Assembly (NCBI GenBank): GCA_023430465.1
Contig: JAEZAM010000113.1
Span: 20,795-84,794 of the forward strand
Length of the DNA: 64,000 nt
From: Bacteroidota bacterium
GTDB taxonomy: Bacteria; Bacteroidota; Bacteroidia; Chitinophagales; Chitinophagaceae
Direction of reading: 5' to 3'
Made by a program: the position numbers and the translations under genes. The notes under the pieces are model-generated. The model made no database searches and was not told where the DNA came from. It worked only from the letters and a program-made list of their open reading frames with translations. Shown in pieces: positions 17,549 through 24,580 of the stretch. Within the stretch, counting starts at the first letter, position 1; each line of letters opens with the position of its first letter.

Positions 17549-20284
17549 TCACCTGACCTTGAGGAATTTTGCCTGCTGCAGATCATCATCCTGCCGAAGT
17601 TGGATGTAATAGAGGCCATTGCCCCACTCGGGCCGATCCTGCACATAAATTATGTTATTTCCTTTTTCAGCAAACTCGTTTAGCACAGCTATTTGTTTCC
17701 CCTGTGCATCATAGATCCGGATATGCACGTTGCCGCGTTTTGTTGCGAAATAGGTGAGCGAGAAATTTCCGTGAACAGGGTTTGGAGAAACTTTGATCAG
17801 GCCACGTATGCGACCAGAGCTCACTTTTATCACAACAGAATAGCGAATGATGGATCCACGCTCGATCATTTTCAGCCGGTAAAACAACGTACCGGCAGGA
17901 AATGATGCATCCGCATAGCTGTACTCGCGACCTGCTGCATTGTTCGATGCCGCCTGCTGATTCAGGCGATAAAAATTGACACCGTCTTCACTGCGCTCCA
18001 CTTCAAAATATTCCATGTTTGACTCGAGTTCGGTTTCCCAGCGAACCATATTAACGCCAGATTCCTGTGTCACGCTAAACCGGTGAAGCAACAAGGGAAG
18101 CGTGGTGCCACATTCCGGGTAAATGCTCGCGGAATCGCTGGTCACCAGGCCGGCAGGATCTGTAACGGTAAGTCGGAAAAACCAATGATATGTATCTCCA
18201 TTGCACCCGATCCGCGATATCCTGGTGGACGTGGCTGGAAGAGGATCGATCTGCTCGGCATGTTCATGGTTGTTATGGCGAAGGAAAGTTTGCCATGCAT
18301 AAGTTAATTGCCCATTTGCAAATTCTGCGTCTGATACGTTCGCGGTACAGGCATACATCGTATCTGTCCCAATCTGGTAATAGGAATCATCGATTGGACT
18401 GGTGATTTGCACAAGGGGGGGAGTGTTGTTGGCTGAAATGATGATGCTGTCTGTTGCACTCGCCCCCGCATTGTCCGTCACGGTAAGCTTTACCACAAAC
18501 TTCGTGGGTACTCCCGCCGGCGCATTGAAAGTGTGGGTGGGGGCTGCCTCTGTGCTTGTGTTCCCGTCGCCAAAGTCCCAGCTATAGCCGGTTACGGTAC
18601 CATCCTGGTCGAAGGAAGATGCGCCGCTAAAATTGACCTGCAAAGCTGCGGGGCCATATGCAATATCAGAAACCGGTACAGGAACCGGCGGAATATTACC
18701 ACCGAAATTGATTCGCTTAACACCGGTACCACCGATCTCGACGGTGACCAATGTGCCGTCGAGCGGGTTCTGCGTTACGCAGACAAGATTGGAAAATCCG
18801 CTCCCAAAATTATCCACCCGGGTAACCACATCTGTAAAATCAAGTGATACACGTTTCAGCCACTGACCGCCAAGGTCTGCCATGAAAAAACTGTTTTGGT
18901 AGGTTGCAGGGTACGCGGTGCCGGTGTACCAGGTCCCTGCAACGACGCAGTTTCCGCTGAAAGGTGTACCGGTAACATTCGATGCCGGGGTGCCGATCGT
19001 TGCCACCGTTGCATTGTTGCCCGTAAAGGTCGGCACGCGGCTGTCTGCTGATCCATGACGATAATCGATAGAAGGCCGCCGGTGAAAATTCCTGTTGTGA
19101 TCACCAATGCTCTGCGTGTTGTCGCAAGGATTGAACACAGTTTTAATCTGATCCGCGGTCGCCTGTTTCAGCAGGCTTTTGAAAGTAAAATATTGCTGAG
19201 TACACGTCGTACCATTGTAAAGCGGATTGGGTGCATCACGGTTAACGGTAGTCATCGAGTAATAACTGTTAAGCGTTGTATGACCCTCGAAAAGTGGCCA
19301 GCCGCAATTCATACCTGGCGCAGTGATGACGTTCAGTTCTTCCCATAAATTCCAACCAACATCGCCAACATAGATCTCTCCGATATCACCGGTAGTAGGG
19401 TTGGTGGAACCAGAGCCCGGCTTCACAGCGATCCTGAATGGATTTCTGAAACCCATTGCCCATACCCTCGATTTTGGAGCACGGGGTTCTGCAGGATCGA
19501 AGAATGGATTGCTCCCGACCCCATTGCCCGTTTCCGGATCGAGACGAAGTAGCTTGCCATTGTGACTGTTCAGCAATTGCGAGCGAAATGATCCTACATT
19601 TTCTTCCGGACGAATGATGCCATCGAGCAATGCCTGTGTGTAGTAAGTATGAGCCACATTACCTCCATCGGAAGTTGAATAGCTGGCACCGTCGCCTGTT
19701 GATGCCAGCAGCATTCCATCTGCAGTGAAGGCCAGGCCGCCGACACTGTGGGATTCATAAAGTATGGGCACACCAGTGGAAGGTGTTTCACCCAGCAAAA
19801 CAGTGCGGCTGGCAGGGTTCGCAACCAGGTCTGATCCGCTCATTGCTGTCTGGTAGCGCGTGATCCGGCCTATTGTTGCTGCGAAATATTGATCGGTTGC
19901 CGGATTGTAAGATCCCGTTCCGAAATTCATAAGATGGTGACGGTCGACGACGTAGAGAAGATAGATCCGGCCGTTGGAGGCAAATTCTGGATCAAGTGCA
20001 AAACCCAGCAGGCCATGATCCCGCCATCCCCCAACCTCCTCACGAAGGTTGATCACAGGTGTTGCCTGTTTAATATAGTTTCCACTTCCGTTGCGGTTGC
20101 AAACATAGACGCGTCCTTCTTTTTCCCAGACGAATAGTTTTTGGCCATCCTTTGAAAATACGGCACCGACGGGCTGAGTCCATCCGCTTCCGATAGCGGT
20201 TGTAGAGAATCCCGCCGGAAGGGTCTGGCTTTTTGCATGACAGAGCATGCAGATGCATAAAGCAAGAGTTAAAAGCTTCTTCAT
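17549..20284 (-). CDS. Secreted glucose/sorbosone dehydrogenase-like protein with PKD and T9SS domains
   Basis: The 911-residue product has a signal peptide (about residues 1-19, ending CHAKSQ) and a GSDH-type six-bladed propeller (about 20-500). Characteristic pieces are WTQPVGAVFSKDGQKLFV, GLLGFALDPEF, KLLRLDPETG and WAMGFRNPFRIAV. A PKD domain follows, with SSFDQDGTVTGYSWDFGDG, then a second beta-sandwich, a fibronectin-like module and a type A T9SS domain beginning VSPNPVHGN. It probably oxidises or binds sugars at the cell surface, but cofactor binding is not shown by the sequence. It forms a pair with repeat protein B (177 bases downstream), parallel to the 5568/8465 pair. Confidence 0.83.
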   Translation of the reverse strand: MKKLLTLALCICMLCHAKSQTLPAGFSTTAIGSGWTQPVGAVFSKDGQKLFVWEKEGRVYVCNRNGSGNYIKQATPVINLREEVGGWRDHGLLGFALDPEFASNGRIYLLYVVDRHHLMNFGTGSYNPATDQYFAATIGRITRYQTAMSGSDLVANPASRTVLLGETPSTGVPILYESHSVGGLAFTADGMLLASTGDGASYSTSDGGNVAHTYYTQALLDGIIRPEENVGSFRSQLLNSHNGKLLRLDPETGNGVGSNPFFDPAEPRAPKSRVWAMGFRNPFRIAVKPGSGSTNPTTGDIGEIYVGDVGWNLWEELNVITAPGMNCGWPLFEGHTTLNSYYSMTTVNRDAPNPLYNGTTCTQQYFTFKSLLKQATADQIKTVFNPCDNTQSIGDHNRNFHRRPSIDYRHGSADSRVPTFTGNNATVATIGTPASNVTGTPFSGNCVVAGTWYTGTAYPATYQNSFFMADLGGQWLKRVSLDFTDVVTRVDNFGSGFSNLVCVTQNPLDGTLVTVEIGGTGVKRINFGGNIPPVPVPVSDIAYGPAALQVNFSGASSFDQDGTVTGYSWDFGDGNTSTEAAPTHTFNAPAGVPTKFVVKLTVTDNAGASATDSIIISANNTPPLVQITSPIDDSYYQIGTDTMYACTANVSDAEFANGQLTYAWQTFLRHNNHEHAEQIDPLPATSTRISRIGCNGDTYHWFFRLTVTDPAGLVTSDSASIYPECGTTLPLLLHRFSVTQESGVNMVRWETELESNMEYFEVERSEDGVNFYRLNQQAASNNAAGREYSYADASFPAGTLFYRLKMIERGSIIRYSVVIKVSSGRIRGLIKVSPNPVHGNFSLTYFATKRGNVHIRIYDAQGKQIAVLNEFAEKGNNIIYVQDRPEWGNGLYYIQLRQDDDLQQAKFLKVR

Positions 20285-20437
20285 AAACAGTTAGTTAAAT
20301 GGTAGTGGCTGTCCTTAAGGATAGAAGAAGCTAAAGAGGCATTAATAAGGATTTGGAGAAATTGCAGCAGAGTGCCACCTGTAGCCGGAAATGCAACCGG
20401 AGCGCACAAGATAAAAAGAATTCCAGCAATTCAAAAC

Positions 20438-21127
20438 CTATTTGAAAACGCTGTCAGGAACCCCCTTGTTGATCGTATAACTACTATAATTTATTTCCAC
20501 CCGTCCTTTATTTTCACCTGTTCCGCCAGCAGGCTTTGATTTTTTGCTGCCATCATCATAGTCAAATGTTACACCCTTGGGTAGTTTGTAATCCTTGGTA
20601 TTGAAGCTGAAAACGACCTTGTCGGCCAATGCATAGGCGGCGTATTTGCCATAGGTCATTTCGAGCTCATACGTCCCGTTTTCTTTCGTTGTTGTTTTTG
20701 CCTTTTTTACGAGCAGTGCCTTTTCATCTATATAAAGGGTCGACAACACTACATCAGAGCCATCTTTTTTAGGCAGTAGTTTTATGATCCGCAGCCCGCT
20801 TCCCGACTCCTTACCTCCGTCGATCAGATCATAGTCACCGGTGGCTGTGAAAATGTTTCCGAGATTGATATTAACAGAACCCTTGGGTATAAACGAAATC
20901 CCTGTTTCATTTTTGATCCGCATCTGGTCAGGTTTACGGAAATACACCTTTACGTCTGCCACAGGGGTCTTCATGAAGTTGACGTTGGTCTTCATTTTGC
21001 CAGCCGCAGCGTAATCATTGACCTTATCAAGCTTTGCCTTGATCCCGGAGATGAGGGTCGCTGGTTCCTGACCCAATATGTTGAGGGCAATCGAAGAGAC
21101 AAAGAGCAGGGTAATAAACTGTTTCAT
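20438..21127 (-). CDS. LolA-like outer-membrane lipoprotein carrier or sorting protein
   Basis: The 229-residue product has a signal peptide ending NILGQ and a predicted LolA/LolB-like half-barrel. Evidence is the pattern of amphipathic strands with YFRKPDQMRIKNE, GSGLRIIKLLPKKDG and FSFNTKDYKLPKGVTFD. LolA proteins carry lipoproteins or other hydrophobic molecules across the periplasm. The gene is the third of a three-gene operon, 12 bases after the ABC permease gene, so it may be the periplasmic partner of that exporter rather than the general LolA. The family call is moderately sure; the cargo is unknown. Confidence 0.65.
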   Translation of the reverse strand: MKQFITLLFVSSIALNILGQEPATLISGIKAKLDKVNDYAAAGKMKTNVNFMKTPVADVKVYFRKPDQMRIKNETGISFIPKGSVNINLGNIFTATGDYDLIDGGKESGSGLRIIKLLPKKDGSDVVLSTLYIDEKALLVKKAKTTTKENGTYELEMTYGKYAAYALADKVVFSFNTKDYKLPKGVTFDYDDGSKKSKPAGGTGENKGRVEINYSSYTINKGVPDSVFK

Positions 21128-21139
21128 ATGATATCAATT

Positions 21140-22030
21140 TTAACTAAGAATATCTTTCCGTCTGAAGACATAGATGGCTGAAAACAGGAACAGGAAAATA
21201 TATGCTACAAGGACGACAAGACTACGCCATATGGCTGCAAGGTTCTCCACTGAACCATTGATGGTAGTGCCGTCTTCCGTTGCCTGGACGTAGAAAAACC
21301 CTTTCCAGGCAACCATGTGCGTAGTGAAAAGATATGGCTTGACAGTATCATCATAGATGGGAATATTCATCCCTGATAAAATCGTGAATACGATCACCAC
21401 ACTCATGGTGGCGATGATGGGACCAATGGAGTTTTCAGCAAACACGCTCAGCAGGAGGGCCAGGGAAGCGACCGTGGTTAGTGCAACTGCTGCAAAACCA
21501 AACGCGGCAAAATATCTCCATAATACATCGAAATGCTGCATCTGCTCGATTCCTTCGGAGCGCAACACGATCATGTCATTCGTTCCGAATATCAGCATGC
21601 TGCCGAAGAGAGCGAGCAACGCCATCCATATCAGGAGACCAAGCGTGTAGATCACAGAGGCAATGAATTTCACCAGTATGTATTGCGTACGGCTCACAGG
21701 TCTTGTCAGCGAGAGACGCAATGTTCCCATGTTTGCTTCGCCGGCGATGGCATCGCCGGCTACAAGTGCCACCAGCAGCGGCATCTGCATCAGCAGGGTG
21801 TTAAGTATGATGAAACAAATGAGGTAGCCGTTCAGGAGCTGATCTTTCAGCGTATCAGGAAACTCGAAGGAACTGGCAAGATTGCTCAGTAACAGATCGA
21901 TGTAGGCTTTGCCATCGAACTTCAGCGCCACCTGGATCAGCAGGATGATCGCAGCGATGGCCCCAAAGCCAATATAGGTCCGCGGCCGTTTGAATATTTT
22001 ATATAGCTCAAGCTTTAAAAGGTTCCACAT
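21140..22030 (-). CDS. ABC-2 type transporter permease
   Basis: The 296-residue product is an integral membrane protein with about six hydrophobic helices (near residues 20-40, 65-90, 120-160, 170-195, 205-225 and 270-290). The segment GEANMGTLRLSLTRPVSR is typical of ABC-2 permeases of the NatB or gliding-type exporter group. It overlaps the end of the ATPase gene by 23 bases, so the two are translationally coupled and make one transporter. In Bacteroidota related pairs include the gliding genes gldA/gldF, but this permease lacks features that would assign it to gliding motility. The substrate is unknown. Confidence 0.87.
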   Translation of the reverse strand: MWNLLKLELYKIFKRPRTYIGFGAIAAIILLIQVALKFDGKAYIDLLLSNLASSFEFPDTLKDQLLNGYLICFIILNTLLMQMPLLVALVAGDAIAGEANMGTLRLSLTRPVSRTQYILVKFIASVIYTLGLLIWMALLALFGSMLIFGTNDMIVLRSEGIEQMQHFDVLWRYFAAFGFAAVALTTVASLALLLSVFAENSIGPIIATMSVVIVFTILSGMNIPIYDDTVKPYLFTTHMVAWKGFFYVQATEDGTTINGSVENLAAIWRSLVVLVAYIFLFLFSAIYVFRRKDILS

Positions 22031-22943
22031 GCTGATTTCCGGATGTTAATGAAAGGAAATAATCCTCCAGAGAGTTCCTGGACCGATAGGAAATTACCGG
22101 CACACCCATCTGCATGAGGCGGGAGAGAATATCATGGACAGCATCTTTATGTGCCTTCAATAAAATATAGTCTTCTTTTTTTGAGACCAGCAGCGACTGC
22201 AGGGTTGATTGCCGCAATTGCTGCATCGATCTCTCATCATTGAGCGTCTTTATTTCTATCACTGTTTCCAGTGGATCAAACAGCTCTTTCACCGTGCCCT
22301 CCACCACCTTTTTTCCTTTGTCGATGATCAGCATTGAATCGGCAAGCACTTCCATTTCACTCAGCAGGTGTGAGGATACCATCACCGTTTTATTTCTTTC
22401 GCGGCTGAGATGAAGGATCAGGTTGCGGATATCCGCGATACCCTGGGGATCGAGGCCGTTGGTAGGCTCATCGAGAATGATGAGATCCGGGTTGTGAACA
22501 AGGGCCGTTGCTATACCGAGACGCTGTTTCATGCCCTGTGAAAACGTACGCACTTTACTGTCTGCGCGTTCTGCCAGGCCGACCAGCTCAAGCTGCTCCA
22601 TCAACACTGACCGGCCAGGTCTCAGGCCGCTCATCGCGGCAAACAGCTTCAGGTTTTCCAGGGCAGTAAGGTATTTGTACAGATCGGGTCGCTCGATGAT
22701 GGCGCCCACCCGACGAAGAATTTCCCTGCGTTGTGTACGCAGATCCAGTCCGAAGATGCTAATGTCTCCCGAGGTCGGTGTTATAAGGGTGAGCAACATC
22801 CGGATGGTAGTCGACTTCCCCGCACCGTTCTGCCCCAGGAATCCATATATCTTCCCTTCCGGAACGGAAAAAGACAGCTCGTGAACAGCCTGGAATTTCC
22901 CAAACTCCTTTGACAACCGCTTTACTTCAACTACAGGGCTCAT
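22008..22943 (-). CDS. ABC transporter ATP-binding protein
   Basis: The 311-residue ATPase has a Walker A motif GQNGAGKST, the signature FSQGMKQRL and Walker B LIILDEPTNGLDP, followed by the H-loop SSHLLSE. About 90 C-terminal residues form the extra domain common in ABC-2 exporters. It energises the permease encoded directly downstream. The ATG at 22943 (MSPVVEVKRL) is preferred to a TTG two codons upstream. A TACCTTTG element seven bases upstream of 22950 suggests a very short leader. Confidence 0.93.
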   Translation of the reverse strand: MSPVVEVKRLSKEFGKFQAVHELSFSVPEGKIYGFLGQNGAGKSTTIRMLLTLITPTSGDISIFGLDLRTQRREILRRVGAIIERPDLYKYLTALENLKLFAAMSGLRPGRSVLMEQLELVGLAERADSKVRTFSQGMKQRLGIATALVHNPDLIILDEPTNGLDPQGIADIRNLILHLSRERNKTVMVSSHLLSEMEVLADSMLIIDKGKKVVEGTVKELFDPLETVIEIKTLNDERSMQQLRQSTLQSLLVSKKEDYILLKAHKDAVHDILSRLMQMGVPVISYRSRNSLEDYFLSLTSGNQHVEPFKA

Positions 22944-22956
22944 GGACAACTTTGTA

Positions 22957-22964
22957 CAAAGGTA
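22957..22964 (-). promoter_or_regulatory. Candidate -7 element TACCTTTG for the ABC operon
   Basis: The minus strand carries a full TAnnTTTG match 13 bases before the ATPase ATG. No TTG is found at the expected distance upstream, so this is tentative. Confidence 0.4.
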
Positions 22965-23320
22965 TCGACTATAGCCGCTGTAAATGAAGGTCTTGGGACT
23001 TTTACAAAATATTTTCCCGCAAAAACTTGCAAATTCCCGGGGCGCTTGTTACGTTTGTTTAGCGGTTCGGAAAACCACATTTTTCCAGCGAACAAATACC
23101 CAGCAAAACCGAACAGGAATTTTACACCCAAGATCATTAAGGTTTACAACCGCTTGCAGAAGATAAACGAACCATTTAGCCTTTTGCAGCGTCATATAGT
23201 CGACAAAGACTTTGTTTCAGGACCTGGCCCCTTTTACAAGCCACAATTTACCGCCCGGTCAGACCGTTTAATTGCTTCCCGCAAGGGGAGTAATTGTTGA
23301 CAACCCTAATCTGTACCTGT
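22965..23320. other. Intergenic stretch without a recognised gene
   Basis: Open frames here are short, overlap one another and lack ribosome binding sites or recognisable domains. Apart from the promoter-like element at its left edge I see no structured feature. Confidence 0.5.
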
Positions 23321-23443
23321 ATGCAAACAAAACATTCACCTGTAAGGAAATTTTTCCAGCAACTCCGCTCTTTTAGGGCAAAAATGGCAAAGCTGAAGAA
23401 GTTGTTTCCGCATATCGTCCTCCAGCCTAACTGGGATCGCTGA
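23321..23443 (+). CDS. Candidate small basic protein of 40 residues
   Basis: An ATG-initiated frame encodes a 40-residue, strongly basic peptide that begins MQTKHSPVRKFFQQ and ends HIVLQPNWDR. The middle part, with RAKMAKLKKLF, could form an amphipathic helix. It lies alone in a 567-base gap on the plus strand, opposite in direction to its neighbours. A good rho-independent terminator follows 43 bases after its stop codon. No clear promoter or Shine-Dalgarno sequence is visible. It could instead be part of a small non-coding RNA. I do not recognise a family. Confidence 0.35.
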   Translation: MQTKHSPVRKFFQQLRSFRAKMAKLKKLFPHIVLQPNWDR

Positions 23444-23485
23444 CGATCTCTTTAAAATATACACTTAGAGTTCCAAAACAAACAA

Positions 23486-23516
23486 CGGCTTCCTTTCCAG
23501 GAGGCTGTTTTTATTT
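23486..23516 (+). terminator. Rho-independent terminator for a plus-strand transcript
   Basis: CGGCTTCC and GGAGGCTG can form an eight-pair stem (two G-U pairs), followed by TTTTTATTTT. The T run overlaps the last codon of the convergent regulator gene. It implies a plus-strand transcript in the gap to its left. Confidence 0.6.
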
Positions 23517-23795
23517 TCCCAGGTACTGCCGGAGATTGCTGACATACTGCTCAAAGGCAGCACGGCCCGCCCGCGTAAGGCGGCAGATGGTCTGCGGATA
23601 ATTGTTATTGAATTGCTTGGTCACCTCGATATACCCGGCATCCCGGAGTTTCTGGATCTGTACGCTCAGGTTGCCTGCCGTGGCATTTGTATTCTCCTTC
23701 AGGTAAGTAAACTCCGCTTCCTTCGTGTTCATTAATAATGATACCACGGCCAATCGCAATTGTGAGTGAAGTATCGGATCCAGGTCTTTAAACAT
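23511..23795 (-). CDS. Winged-helix DNA-binding transcriptional regulator
   Basis: The 94-residue product fits a single winged helix-turn-helix domain of the type named HTH_34 (MarR/ArsR-like). It starts MFKDLDPILHSQLRLAVVS; the recognition-helix region reads NATAGNLSVQIQKLRDAGYI and the wing reads YPQTICRLTRAGRAAF. Such proteins usually act as dimeric repressors. The gene lies downstream of a TPR-like gene and a TonB receptor gene on the same strand, so it may regulate that group. The ligand is unknown. Confidence 0.82.
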   Translation of the reverse strand: MFKDLDPILHSQLRLAVVSLLMNTKEAEFTYLKENTNATAGNLSVQIQKLRDAGYIEVTKQFNNNYPQTICRLTRAGRAAFEQYVSNLRQYLGK

Positions 23796-23826
23796 CGGGC
23801 AGGTGTTGATTCAAACAATAAAATAA

Positions 23827-23892
23827 GTGCGGAGTGCGGAGTGCGGAGTGTGAAATTATATTTCTTGGTCCAAACTCCGCTCTCCGCTCTTT
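23827..23892. repeat. GCGGAGT heptamer repeats forming an inverted pair
   Basis: Three GCGGAGT units at the left face ACTCCGC and CTCCGCTC units at the right, about 30 bases apart, so the transcript could fold into a hairpin. It separates the regulator gene from the TPR-like gene on the minus strand. Confidence 0.6.
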
Positions 23893-23897
23893 GCACG

Positions 23898-24554
23898 TTA
23901 TTGCGCGAGGTTGATAAAATAGGCCGCCTGCCCCTTGCCCCACGACGGATGAATGGATGACTCCGGCTTGTAGCTGTCGTATTTCGCCATGGCGGCTTGA
24001 AATAATTTCTTCGCTTCCTCCTTGCTACCACCAAACTGTTCAGGGGTATAAAACTTATCCTGTCCTTCCAGGAGATACACTCTTGGGTTTTCAGGATTAA
24101 GCTTTTTCGCTGTAGCCAATGCTTCTGCTGCCGCAGGGCCATAAGTCATGTAGCGGTTCATCGGATCTGCCATTAGCTTGAGCGTCCCAATCATTTTCTT
24201 CAGGCAAAATATCTCAGAATTATTCGCGCTTAACGCTTCTGCTTTTTGCAACAGTCCTTCTGCCTTTTCTGCAACCGGATCAATCTTATCTGCCGAAGCA
24301 GTTTGTCCTTCGCCCATACTCATGTAAGCAGAGGATACATTAGCAAGTGCCGCATAATAGTAAGGCAGCCATTGATTTTTCTCCGCATCGGCAATTCGCT
24401 GAAATGAATTCGCAAGATCATTCAATGCAGCAGGGTTACGGGTGGTATCGATAGCCGGAACAAGTTTTTCCATGGCCTTGATATATTTTTCGCTTTGCCC
24501 GAATGAGCTTAGCCCTGCAATAAGCAACGCGAAGAGAAGAAGATGTTTTTTCAT
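23898..24554 (-). CDS. Periplasmic TPR-like protein of unknown function
   Basis: The 218-residue product has a signal peptide (ending LSSFGQ) and is otherwise mostly helical. Pairs of helices read like tetratricopeptide repeats, for example the segments around WLPYYYAALANVSSAYM and ENPRVYLLEGQDKFYTPEQ. No catalytic motif is visible. It starts 26 bases after the stop of the TonB receptor gene and is probably cotranscribed with it, suggesting a periplasmic accessory role for that receptor. The link is inferred from position only. Confidence 0.65.
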   Translation of the reverse strand: MKKHLLLFALLIAGLSSFGQSEKYIKAMEKLVPAIDTTRNPAALNDLANSFQRIADAEKNQWLPYYYAALANVSSAYMSMGEGQTASADKIDPVAEKAEGLLQKAEALSANNSEIFCLKKMIGTLKLMADPMNRYMTYGPAAAEALATAKKLNPENPRVYLLEGQDKFYTPEQFGGSKEEAKKLFQAAMAKYDSYKPESSIHPSWGKGQAAYFINLAQ

Positions 24555-24580
24555 GACGTTTTTATTTAATGGTAAAATGA

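Noticed and set aside
21140..22943. Gliding motility transporter genes gldA/gldF
   Set aside because: The pair is a generic ABC-2 exporter; no gldG-like gene follows, so a gliding assignment is not supported.
23046..23300. 84-codon plus-strand frame in the gap before the regulator gene
   Set aside because: No domain, no ribosome binding site and no terminator of its own; composition not clearly coding.
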